Source of the DNA: Paractinoplanes rishiriensis
GTDB lineage: Bacteria; Actinomycetota; Actinomycetes; Mycobacteriales; Micromonosporaceae
DNA: 64,000 nt
Assembly: GCF_016862375.1 (NCBI RefSeq)
Contig: NZ_BOMV01000007.1
Span: forward strand, 372,001-436,000
Reading direction: 5' to 3'
Positions 9,712-19,681 of this stretch are shown in pieces. A program made the translations under genes and the position numbers. The notes below the pieces were generated by a model, which was not told the origin of the DNA, did not search any database, and saw only the letters and a list, made by a program, of their open reading frames with translations. Every line of letters starts with the position of its first letter. Positions within the stretch are counted from its first letter, which is position 1.

Positions 9712-9747
9712 GCCCGACCAACGCGGTCGCGGCCGGGCGGGTGACGG

Positions 9748-12014
9748 TCAGACCGCGGCCAGCACGGCCGCCTCGACCCGCTCCCGCTCGGCCGCGTCGG
9801 CCCACGATCCGACCAGGTAGAACGCGTCAACCACGTCGCCACCCAGGGTCGAGATGCGGGCCGCGCGCACTTCGGCACCGGCCTCGTCGAGCGCGGTCGC
9901 CACCCGGTAGAGCAGGCCCGGCGAGTCGGCCGCGCGCAGCTCCAGGACGGCGGCGTCGGTGGCCACGTCGCGCTGCCACACCACCCGGGGCGAGGCGGTG
10001 CCGCCGCGGGCGCTCATCGCCCGGGCCCGCACCCGCTGGGTCACCGACACGTCGCCGGCCGCCACCCGGCGCAGGTCGGCGGCGAGCGCCACCGGGTCGT
10101 ACGGCGAGCCGTACCGCGGCTGGGTGAGGAATTCGACGATGGCCCGGCTGCCGGCGGTCGAGGCGTTCGCGCCGACCACGTCGAGCCGGTGCATGGCCAG
10201 GCAGGCGGCCACCGCGCCGAGCAGTCCGCGCCGGTCGGCCGCGGCCACCGCGAGCCGGTCGCCGTCCAGGTGCACGGCCGGCAGGTCGCCCTCGAGCAGC
10301 TCGGGTTCGGGCGCCGGCGGCTCGGGCAGTTCGCCGGTGTCCAGCGCGGTGTGCACCCGGGCCACCAGCTCGGCCATCAGCCGGCCCTTCCAGTCCGACC
10401 AGGCGGCCGGTCCGGTGGCGTGTGAGTCGGCCCGGGCCAGCGCGTGCAGCAGGTCCAGGGTGGCGGAGTCGCCGACCTGACCGGCCACCGTCGAGATCGT
10501 CACCGGGTCGCTCAGGTCCCGCCGGGTCGCCACATCAGGCAAGAGCAGATGCAGGCGTACGAGTTTGGCGATGGTCGCCACGTCGGCGGGTGGCAGGCCG
10601 ACCCGGGCGGCGATGTCGGCGGCGATCGGCGCGCCCACGATGCTGTGGTCGCCCGGCAACCCCTTGCCCACGTCGTGCAGGAACGCGCCGATCAGCAGCA
10701 GGTCGGGGCGGTCCACCTCGCGGGCGTACGCGGTCGCCTCGTACGCGGCCTGCACCAGGTGCCGGTCCAGGGTGAAGCGGTGCACCGGGTGGTGCTGGGG
10801 CAGGCTGCGCATCCGGGCCCACTCCGGCAGCCAGGCGTCGATCAGCCCGTACCGGTCGCAGGCCTCCCAGGCGGGCAGCAGTCCGACGCCGGAGCCGAGC
10901 AGCGAGACCAGCGCGGCACGGGCGGCGGGCGGCCACGGCGTGGGCAGCGGCGGGCAGAACGCGGCCAGCCACTCGCTGGTGGCCCGGGCGATGGGCAACT
11001 GCACGGTGGCCGCGGCAGCGGCCACCCGCAGCGACAGGCTCGGGTCCGGCACCGGTCCGATGGCGGTACGCGCCAGCACCAGTTCGCCGTCCTGCTCGAC
11101 CACGTCGCGGGCGACCGGGCGGCGGCCGGAGGTGCCGGGCGTGCCACCGCGGCGGCGCCCGGCCCGGAGCCGGTCGACGGCCCGCCAGGCGTCGTCGACC
11201 GCGTGCGCCACGGTCCGCGCGTCGCCGGCCACCCGGCGCAGCAGGGTGTCGCCGTCGTCGAGTTCGAGCAGTTCGGCCACCGCGGTCCGCTCCTGGGCCA
11301 CCAGCCGGTCGACCCGGCGGCCGACCGCGAGGTGCAGGGCGTCGCGGGTGTCGAGCAGGCGCAGGTTGGCGGCCCGGGCCGCGGGCCGCATGGTGTCGGC
11401 CACCCCGGCCCGGCCGATGCCGCGCAGGATGGTCACGTCGCGCAGGCCGCCGGCCGCCTCCTTGAGGTCGCCCTCGAGCAGGAAGGCGAGCTCGCCGTGG
11501 CTGGCCCAGCGACGCGTGGTGAGGTCCTTGAGCTGCGGCAGGAGCCGTACGGCGGTGCGCCGCCACTGGTCACCGGCGGCGGTCACCAGCTCGGTGGTCA
11601 GGGCCGGGTCGCCGGCCACGTGCCGGGCGTCGAGCAGGCCGAGCGCGACCTTCACGTCGTCGTGGGCCACCGAGAGTGCCTCGGGCAGGGTACGCACCGA
11701 GTGGTCGAGGCCGAGCCGGGCGTCCCAGATCGGGTACCAGAGCGCCGAGGCGATCCGGTCGATCCCGGCCGTGCCGTGGTGCAGCAGCACCAGGTCCAGG
11801 TCGCTGTACGGGGCGCAGTCGCGCCGGCCGAGGCCGCCAACCGCGACGAGGCTGACGCCGGCCAGGTGCGCCGGGAAGATGTCCCGCAGCCAGGTGTCGA
11901 GCGCCGCAGCCCGGTCGACCCGGGCCGCGGCGCCGATGTGCTCGCGTAGCTTGTCGAGCGAGCCGCCGGTCGGCACGGCAGGTGGCGCCGGCGGCTCGCT
12001 GGACGTGTTAATCA

Positions 12015-12015
<1 letters not shown>
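9748..12015 (-). CDS. glnD: [Protein-PII] nucleotidyltransferase GlnD
   Basis: 755 residues, shorter than E. coli GlnD (about 890) but of normal actinobacterial size. The nucleotidyltransferase motif GGLGRRDCAPYSDLDL lies at 60-75, followed by the GlnD helper domain (around 155-290, LEGDLKEAAGGLRD). The HD phosphohydrolase domain carries H447-D448 in AFLHDVGKG. Two C-terminal ACT domains are seen (LAVAAADRRGLLGAVAACLA and LELRAADSPGLLYRVATALD). It modifies and demodifies the PII protein encoded just upstream in response to glutamine; in Streptomyces the modification is adenylylation. Its ATG overlaps the glnK stop by one base, the last step of the amtB-glnK-glnD operon. Confidence 0.95.
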
Positions 12016-13767
<1,752 letters not shown>

Positions 13768-13856
13768 GCTGGCCTCCTAGAGTTGAGTAACCTCCCTCCC
13801 GGCTCAGCGTGGCAGCATCGCCTCTGGCCGGTTGCGCGGAAGCCTCTCCACCCGCT

Positions 13857-13916
13857 GTTTCACGCACGGTCTACGCCCGGTTTCGGGAACGTGACCAGTT
13901 GTTTCGTACGTGTGAA
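13857..13916 (-). promoter_or_regulatory. Tandem GlnR-type binding boxes upstream of amtB
   Basis: Reading the minus strand toward amtB, three GAAAC half-sites occur at 21-23 base spacing. They are paired with gTnAc-like half-sites six bases ahead: TTCAC-n6-GAAAC, GTCAC-n6-GAAAC, and a weaker TAGAC ahead of the third GAAAC. This matches the published streptomycete GlnR consensus gTnAc-n6-GaAAc. The boxes sit 90-150 bases upstream of the amtB start, as in other actinomycete amtB-glnK-glnD promoters. The core promoter itself could not be assigned with confidence. Confidence 0.82.
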
Positions 13917-13986
13917 GAAACCCTCACAGCCCCCCGCACGAAACACCCTATACCGGGGCAATGAGGGTTGTTTTGACGATCGTCGA

Positions 13987-14784
13987 TCAGCGGAGCGCGT
14001 ATTCGAGGGTATGACGCTCGTAATCGAGAAGGCGGAGATCTCGCATCGGACGCCGCAAATGACCCTTATGCACGATTCTAACGAACGCGGGGTCGCCGGC
14101 GGCCGCCATCCGGCGGATCCCCTCCACGTGATCGACGATCCGCTTGCGGATGGTGCGCACCAGCCGGTGCCGGTCCCGCGGGATGAGGCCGTACGCGTCG
14201 GCGAACAGCCGCAGCCGGCGCGGCCGGTTCGGGCGCTTCCAGCCGAGGGTGTACGAGTCGCGGTCGCTGAACAGCGGCACCCAGGTCCACGCCGCGTACG
14301 CCACGTCGTAGATCCGGGCACCCGGCGAGGCCAGGTCGAAGTCGATCAGGGCGAGCGTGCCGTCCGGCCGCCAGACCACGTTGTGCGGGGCCGCGTCGTG
14401 GTGGCAGATCACCTCGGTGTCCGGCGGCGGCGGGCCGAACGAGCGCCACACCGCGTTCGGCGGCGGCGCGAAGCCGTACTGCGCGTCGTGGAACATGCGC
14501 AACATGGTCGCGACCGTGACCAGTGCCTCCTCGGTCACCCAGTGCGGGGCCAGCGGGTATTCCCCGCACTCGCCGTCGAGGTAGGAGAGGACCTCGCGGC
14601 CCTTCTCGTCCACCCCCAGGGCGTGCGGTGACCCGGTGAAACCGACCCGCTCCAGATGGTTGAGCAGGGCGTGCACCGCCGGCGTCCACGGCCCGGTGTT
14701 ACGCCGGACGGTGTCGCCGATCCGCGAGACCGTGCTGACGTTGCCGCCGTGCAGCGGAATCTCCCGCACCGGCTCCTGCGCCAC
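13987..14784 (-). CDS. Aminoglycoside phosphotransferase-family (APH) kinase
   Basis: About 265 residues. A GTG start at 14784 follows GGGGGAGG at a good distance; upstream codons lack a ribosome site. The Brenner-type catalytic loop HHDAAPHNVVW and the metal-binding IDFDLASPG are both intact, as in the APH/choline kinase fold. The N-terminal lobe is short (LSYLDGECGEYPL region). Members phosphorylate small hydroxylated substrates; only some confer antibiotic resistance, so a resistance role should not be assumed. It lies between ftsY and the amtB regulatory region on the same strand, 40 bases after ftsY. Confidence 0.85.
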   Translation of the reverse strand: MAQEPVREIPLHGGNVSTVSRIGDTVRRNTGPWTPAVHALLNHLERVGFTGSPHALGVDEKGREVLSYLDGECGEYPLAPHWVTEEALVTVATMLRMFHDAQYGFAPPPNAVWRSFGPPPPDTEVICHHDAAPHNVVWRPDGTLALIDFDLASPGARIYDVAYAAWTWVPLFSDRDSYTLGWKRPNRPRRLRLFADAYGLIPRDRHRLVRTIRKRIVDHVEGIRRMAAAGDPAFVRIVHKGHLRRPMRDLRLLDYERHTLEYALR

Positions 14785-14824
14785 CCAGCCTCCCCCAGTT
14801 CCGTTCAACTGCCCCGCACCGAGA

Positions 14825-16012
14825 CTACGCGTCGGTACCAAGGAGCGCCTCGACGAACGCGGCCGGCTCGAACGGGGCCAGGTCGTCCGGTCCCTCGCCC
14901 AGTCCCACCAGCTTGACCGGAATTCCCAGCTTGCGCTGCACCGCGATGACGATGCCGCCCTTGGCGGTGCCGTCCAGCTTCGTCAGCACCACGCCGGTCA
15001 CATCCACCACTTCGGTGAACACCCGGGCCTGCTCCAGCCCGTTCTGCCCGGTCGTGGCGTCCAGGATCAGCAGCGTCTCGTCGACCGGGCCGTGCTTCTC
15101 CACCACCCGCTTGACCTTGCCCAGCTCGTCCATCAGGCCGACCTTGTTCTGCAGCCGGCCGGCCGTGTCCACCAGCACCGTGTCGATACCCAGATCGATG
15201 CCGCGCTTCACCGCGTCGAACGCCACACTCGCCGGGTCGCCGGCCTCCGGGCCGCGGACGGTCTCGGCGCCCACCCGCTCACCCCAGGTGGCCAGCTGGT
15301 CGGCGGCCGCGGCGCGGAACGTGTCGGCCGCGCCGAACAGCACGGTCCGCCCATCCGCGATCAGCACCCGGCCGATCTTGCCGCAGGTGGTGGTCTTGCC
15401 GGCCCCGTTCACGCCGACCACCAGCAGCACCGCGGGCCGGCCGTCGTGCGGCGCGGTCCGCAGGCTGCGGTCCAGGTCGGGCTCGAGCGCCGAGGTGAGC
15501 TCCTCGGCCAGCTGCGCGCGCACCTCGGCCACGGTCCGGGTGCCGAGCACGCGCACCCGCTCGCGCAGCCGCTCCACGATCACCTGGGTGGCCTCCACCC
15601 CGACGTCCGCGGTGATCAGGCTGTCCTCGATCTCCTCCCAGGCGTCCTCGTCCAGGTGGTCCCGGGAGAGCACGCTGAGCAGGCCGCGGCCGAAGACGTT
15701 CTGCGAGCGGGACAGCCGGGCCCGCAGCCGCACCAGGCGACCGGCGGTCGGTTCCGGCTGCTCCAGCGCCGGCTTCTCCGGCTCGACCACCACCAGCGGC
15801 GGCAGTTCCTCGTCCGCGACCGGCGGCACGACCAGCGGCGGTGCCTGGTCGACGGGCTGCTCCTCGACGGTCGCCGGGGGCCGCTCCAGGGTGGTGGTCG
15901 GTGCGGTGTCCGTCGGCGGCAGCTCCCGGCGGCGCATCCGCGGCACCATCAGGCCGACGGCACCGGCCACCAGCACGACGAGCAGGATGACTGCGGCGAC
16001 GACGTATTCCAT
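14825..16012 (-). CDS. ftsY: Signal recognition particle receptor FtsY
   Basis: 395 residues, ATG at 16012. An N-terminal transmembrane segment (MEYVVAAVILLVVLVAGAVG), typical of actinobacterial FtsY, is followed by an acidic, proline-rich linker (about 25-95) and the NG domain. G1 is GVNGAGKTTTCGKIG, the DTFRAAA insertion-box motif follows, G3 is DTAGR, G4 is TKLDGTAKGG and the closing loop is LGEGPDDLAPF. The GTPase docks SRP-ribosome complexes at the membrane. Located in the classic smc-ftsY neighbourhood although other genes now separate the two. Confidence 0.96.
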   Translation of the reverse strand: MEYVVAAVILLVVLVAGAVGLMVPRMRRRELPPTDTAPTTTLERPPATVEEQPVDQAPPLVVPPVADEELPPLVVVEPEKPALEQPEPTAGRLVRLRARLSRSQNVFGRGLLSVLSRDHLDEDAWEEIEDSLITADVGVEATQVIVERLRERVRVLGTRTVAEVRAQLAEELTSALEPDLDRSLRTAPHDGRPAVLLVVGVNGAGKTTTCGKIGRVLIADGRTVLFGAADTFRAAAADQLATWGERVGAETVRGPEAGDPASVAFDAVKRGIDLGIDTVLVDTAGRLQNKVGLMDELGKVKRVVEKHGPVDETLLILDATTGQNGLEQARVFTEVVDVTGVVLTKLDGTAKGGIVIAVQRKLGIPVKLVGLGEGPDDLAPFEPAAFVEALLGTDA

Positions 16013-16200
16013 AGCCGAAATCCTGACAGATGAGCCGTCGGCACGTGGCGTCGGCCGCACAGTGGCGGCAACGGCCGCTCTGACGGAGGATGGGACGCCC
16101 CTGGTAACCAAGCGTGGAAGGCTCTCCCCATGCGCGAAACCCGGATGGCGGTCGCCCGTCCGACCGCCCCATCCACCGCCCTTGACCGGACTAAAGTCTG

Positions 16201-17871
16201 GTGACTGCTCATCTCCTTATCGGCCCGATCCTGCGCCGGGTGGTCGGCGATCGCGCCACCATCTGGGTCGAGATCACCGAGCCGGCCACCGTCCGGGTCG
16301 AGGCCGAGGGCGGCGGCGCCGGCTCCGCGCACACCTTTTCGGCGTACGGGCATCACTACGCGCTCGTGGTGGTCGAGGGGCTGACCCCCGACGCGGCCAG
16401 CGAATACCGGGTGTACCTGGACGACCGGCAGGTCTGGCCGACGGCCGACTCGCCGTACCCGGCCTCGATGATCCGCACCCGCCCGGCCGACGACCGCGCC
16501 GCCCCCGTTCGCCTGATCTTCGGGTCGTGCCGCGAGGCGACACCGCACGCCACCGCCCGGAGCCTGCCGCCGGACGCGCTGGACGCGTACTCGCGCCGTT
16601 TGATGGCCGATCCCACCAGCGCCGACCTGCGCCCCGACCTGATCGTCCTGCTCGGCGACCAGGTCTACGCCGACAAGACCTCGGCCAAGGTGCGACGCTT
16701 CCTGCGCCGCCGCCGCAGCGCCGGCCACCAGGGCCCGGACGACCAGGTGGTGACGTTCGACGAGTACACCAAGCTGTACCTGGAGTCGTGGCGCGACCCG
16801 GAGATCCGCTGGCTGCTGGCCACCGTGCCGAGCGTAATGATCTTCGACGACCACGAGCTGATCGACGACTGGAACACCTCGGCGTCCTGGCGCGAGGACA
16901 TGAACGCCCAGCCGTGGTGGGTCGAGCGGATCGCCGGCGGCCTCGCGTCGTACTGGGTCTATCAGCACCTGGGCAACCTGAGCCCCGACGAGCTGGCCGC
17001 CGACCCGATCTTCCAGAAGGTGTCCGAGGCCGAGGACGCCACCGTGCTGCTGCACGACTTCGGCCGCTCGGTCGACAACACCGCGCAGAGCTACCAGTGG
17101 AGCTTCTCCCTCGACGTGGGCCGCACCCGGCTCGCGATGCTCGACAACCGGTGCAACCGGGTGCTCACCCCCGGCGCCCGCGAGATGCTGCCACCGCAGG
17201 AGTGGGCCTGGTTCGTCGACCAGGCGCACGGCGACTACGACCACCTGGTGGTGGGCTCGTCGCTGCCGTGGCTGATGCCGCCCGCCATCCATTACCTGGA
17301 GGCGTGGAACGAGCGCAACGCCGACTCGTCGCGCCCCTGGGTGGCGTCCGCCTCGGAAAAGCTGCGGCGGGCCGTCGACCTGGAGCACTGGGCGGCGTTC
17401 GGCCGCTCGTTCGCGGCGCTCGGCGAGTTGTTCAAGCGCCTCGGCGAGGGCAGCGACGGCGCGCCCAGCCACCGGGTGGGCGCCGGCGGGGCATACGCCG
17501 CACCGGCCACGATCAGTGTGCTGTCCGGCGACGTGCACCACTCGTACGTCGCCCGGGCCGAATTCGGCGTAGCCATGGCGACCCCCGTGATGCAGCTGAC
17601 CTGCTCACCGGTGCACAACCAGGTCCCGGCCGTGATGCGCCCGCTGATGCGCTTCGCCTGGTCACGAGCGGCCGCCCAGGGGGTCCGCGGCCTGGCCCGC
17701 ACGGCCGGCGTACGCCGCCCCGCCTGGAGCTGGAAACGCCTGGCCGGCCCCTACTTCGGCAACGCGGTGAGCACCCTGCTGCTGACCGGCCCCGCCGCCA
17801 CCGCCATAGTCGAGGGCACCAACGCCGACGGCGGCCTGTTCGAGGTTGCCCGGGTACGCTACCCGGACTGA
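16201..17871 (+). CDS. PhoD-like metallophosphatase
   Basis: 556 residues starting at a GTG. An N-terminal fibronectin/Ig-like part (about 1-90, ATIWVEITEPATVRVEAEG) precedes the PhoD metallophosphatase core. That core has the metal ligands FGSCRE, LLGDQVYAD, MIFDDHELIDDWN and SGDVHHSYVARAEF. No signal peptide or twin-arginine motif is seen at this start, unlike secreted PhoD of Bacillus, so it may be cytoplasmic and act on phosphodiesters or nucleotides. It is divergent from ftsY with 188 bases between. No convincing ribosome site precedes the GTG. Confidence 0.87.
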   Translation: MTAHLLIGPILRRVVGDRATIWVEITEPATVRVEAEGGGAGSAHTFSAYGHHYALVVVEGLTPDAASEYRVYLDDRQVWPTADSPYPASMIRTRPADDRAAPVRLIFGSCREATPHATARSLPPDALDAYSRRLMADPTSADLRPDLIVLLGDQVYADKTSAKVRRFLRRRRSAGHQGPDDQVVTFDEYTKLYLESWRDPEIRWLLATVPSVMIFDDHELIDDWNTSASWREDMNAQPWWVERIAGGLASYWVYQHLGNLSPDELAADPIFQKVSEAEDATVLLHDFGRSVDNTAQSYQWSFSLDVGRTRLAMLDNRCNRVLTPGAREMLPPQEWAWFVDQAHGDYDHLVVGSSLPWLMPPAIHYLEAWNERNADSSRPWVASASEKLRRAVDLEHWAAFGRSFAALGELFKRLGEGSDGAPSHRVGAGGAYAAPATISVLSGDVHHSYVARAEFGVAMATPVMQLTCSPVHNQVPAVMRPLMRFAWSRAAAQGVRGLARTAGVRRPAWSWKRLAGPYFGNAVSTLLLTGPAATAIVEGTNADGGLFEVARVRYPD

Positions 17872-17903
17872 CGAGAGGTTCAGCCGCAGGTGGCGACCGA
17901 CCT

Positions 17904-18275
17904 TCAGACGGTCAGCAGATCGACGTCGTACTTCGATATCTGGCCGTCACGGGTCACCAGCGTCAGGCCCTCCAGCCGCGCCTGGGCGATTAGCATGCGG
18001 TCGAAGGGGTCGCGGTGGTGCATCGGCAACCGCCCCGCCGCTATGCCGTGCTCTGCGGTGATGCCCAGTATCGGGAACCCGCTGTCCCGTATCTGTTCCG
18101 GAAGGTCAGGCGGCGCTATCTTGCCGAGGGCCTGCTTGATGGCAACCTCCCACACGGTCACCGCACTGAGATAGATGTCGGCTTCACGGTCGAGGCGTTC
18201 CTTGATCTCGTCGGCCAGGGTGGGATCGTCCGCCAGCCACCACAGCACCACGTGCGTGTCGAGAAGCAGGCTCAC
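17904..18275 (-). CDS. PIN-domain ribonuclease toxin (VapC family)
   Basis: 123 residues, the usual VapC size. The four acidic residues of the PIN active site are present: D6 (LLLDTHVVLWWL), E43 (VWEVAIK), D92 (HRDPFDRMLIAQA) and D110 (LVTRDGQI). The family cleaves RNA, often tRNA, using magnesium. The GTG start overlaps the antitoxin stop by four bases (GTGA), the standard toxin-antitoxin coupling. Short gap to the convergent PhoD-like gene with no clear terminator. Confidence 0.9.
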   Translation of the reverse strand: MSLLLDTHVVLWWLADDPTLADEIKERLDREADIYLSAVTVWEVAIKQALGKIAPPDLPEQIRDSGFPILGITAEHGIAAGRLPMHHRDPFDRMLIAQARLEGLTLVTRDGQISKYDVDLLTV

Positions 18276-18772
18276 GGTGCCAGCCCGAAGTCGCGGGCGA
18301 TACCTTCGTTCACCTCGTCGGAGTCCCAGTCGTCGGAGAGCACCAGCCGGCCCCGCAACGAACCGCGCCCGGGCCGTTGGGCGCCGGGACGGATGGATTG
18401 CAGCGGTTTCCGTACGCCTGCCTCATCGATCTGCCAGAAGGTCCAGCCGTTGCGATTGTCGTTGACGGCCGGATTGAAATGCCGGATCACGGCTCGTGCA
18501 GCTGCGGTCGGGGTCTTGAACGTCTGACCGGCAAGCGGCCCATCGACTATGTGCACCCGGCCCGGTTCGAGGTAGCGGGCGCGCACCCGGTGACCTTCGT
18601 AGTCGGCATAGATCGCCACGCCCTCGACGCCCGGCGGGGATGGTGCGCGTTCCTCTGCCCAGGGGCCCGTTTCGATCAGGCGGCGAACGATCTGCCCCTC
18701 GGTGAGTCGCGCCATCCGCGCGGCGAAGGACAAGGTGCGCTTGGTGTCCTCGTCGACCTCGATGGTTGCCAT
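18272..18772 (-). CDS. Antitoxin-like protein: RHH-like N-terminus, RAMA domain, toxin-binding tail
   Basis: 166 residues, about twice the normal antitoxin length, with a GGAGGTGG ribosome site. Residues 1-45 (MATIEVDEDTKRTLSFAARM...) fit a ribbon-helix-helix DNA-binding domain. Residues 50-128 resemble the RAMA domain (restriction enzyme and adenine methylase associated): the pattern GQTFKTPTAAARAV, then NGWTFWQIDEAG, then LQSIR is characteristic. The last 28 residues (RGRLVLSDDWDSDEVNEGIARD) look like the disordered peptide by which Phd/VapB antitoxins block PIN toxins. It overlaps the toxin gene by four bases. Domain calls are from pattern recognition; the order RHH-RAMA-tail is unusual. 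Confidence 0.75.
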   Translation of the reverse strand: MATIEVDEDTKRTLSFAARMARLTEGQIVRRLIETGPWAEERAPSPPGVEGVAIYADYEGHRVRARYLEPGRVHIVDGPLAGQTFKTPTAAARAVIRHFNPAVNDNRNGWTFWQIDEAGVRKPLQSIRPGAQRPGRGSLRGRLVLSDDWDSDEVNEGIARDFGLAP

Positions 18773-18790
18773 CGTGCCACCTCCGCCGCC

Positions 18791-18850
18791 AACGTAACGC
18801 AAATCAAGAACATAAAGCAAGCAAAAAAAGCAAACCAAGCAACCACCTGG
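18791..18850 (-). promoter_or_regulatory. AT-rich repeat island upstream of the toxin-antitoxin genes
   Basis: About 60 bases of strikingly lower GC than the surroundings. On the minus strand it contains several TTGCTT-type repeats and a TATGTT that could serve as a -10 element. It lies immediately ahead of the antitoxin ribosome site, so it is a candidate promoter/operator for autoregulation. Exact elements are not resolved. Confidence 0.45.
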
Positions 18851-19062
18851 ACCGCGCCCGAAGTCGACCGCGCTGCCTACCCGAGCAGGGCCCCGTGCAG
18901 GGCCCCGAGCGCACCCTGCTTCAGGGCTGGCTGACCTGGCACCGTCAGACGCTGTTGACCAAGTGCGCCGGCCCTGACGACCCGTTGAGCGTGCCCATAC
19001 CGAAACGGCGAAAGTCGAGGGGCGCCGGCGCGGCGGCAAAATCGGCGGAGGTCCTACGAGCG

Positions 19063-19677
19063 TCAGCCCGGGAGGTCGAGCGCCTTCCGGAGGTACGGCA
19101 GGTGCTGCGGGCCGCTCCAGCGGTAAGCCGACAGGCCCGCGGACCGGGCGCCGCGGACCGCTCGGTCGTCGTCGTCCACGAAGAGGACCTTCTTGGGCTC
19201 GAAACCGATCAGCTCGCAGGCCCGCTGGAAGTACTCCGGAGCCGGCTTGTGCACCCGCTGCTCCCACGAGCTGATCACCACGTCGAGCTCGGCCGTCAGG
19301 CCGAGGGCGTCCAGGTCGGGGCGCAGCCGGTCGGTGGCGTTGGTGGCCAGACCGACCGGGCGGCCGGCGGCCCGGACCTCGCGGACGAAGGCCAGCGCGT
19401 CCGGGTCGGGCTCGCCGCGGTAGGACTGCCAGCGGGCCACCGCCTCGGTGGCCTTGTCGCCGTCGATCGGCAGGCGCTCCGCCACCAGGCGCATCCACTC
19501 GGCGTCGGTGATCTCGCCGGTGACGGCGGGGCGGTAGATGTCCCAGGACATCGCGGTCTCCAGCAGCGCGGCCGGCTTCAGCCCGTAGTCCAGCTCGACG
19601 GTGATCATCGGAGCCGGGTCCCAGCGGCGCAGCACGCCGTCCAGGTCGATGAGCAGGGCCTGGGCGCGGTCGCGCAT
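19063..19677 (-). CDS. HAD-superfamily hydrolase
   Basis: 204 residues. HAD motif I is ALLIDLDGVLRRWD (D10, D12), motif II LATNATDRL, motif III the lysine in HKPAPEYFQRAC, and motif IV VLFVDDDDRAVRGA. A helical cap (about 30-95) of subfamily I type lies between motifs I and II. Members usually dephosphorylate small phosphometabolites; substrate unknown. It begins four bases after the smc stop, with its GGAGG site inside the last smc codons, so it is translated from the smc transcript. Confidence 0.85.
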   Translation of the reverse strand: MRDRAQALLIDLDGVLRRWDPAPMITVELDYGLKPAALLETAMSWDIYRPAVTGEITDAEWMRLVAERLPIDGDKATEAVARWQSYRGEPDPDALAFVREVRAAGRPVGLATNATDRLRPDLDALGLTAELDVVISSWEQRVHKPAPEYFQRACELIGFEPKKVLFVDDDDRAVRGARSAGLSAYRWSGPQHLPYLRKALDLPG

Positions 19678-19681
19678 GCCG

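Noticed and set aside
7315..9744. An 809-residue plus-strand open frame opposite the GT2 gene
   Set aside because: Its composition (Arg, Gly, His, Val, Gln rich) is typical of antisense reading; the minus-strand protein has intact GT2 motifs.
13987..14784. Antibiotic-resistance aminoglycoside kinase
   Set aside because: APH-fold motifs alone do not indicate resistance; the family includes many housekeeping small-molecule kinases.
14913..17993. A 1026-residue plus-strand open frame spanning ftsY and the PhoD-like gene
   Set aside because: It is antisense to ftsY and out of frame with the PhoD-like protein, both of which have clear family motifs.
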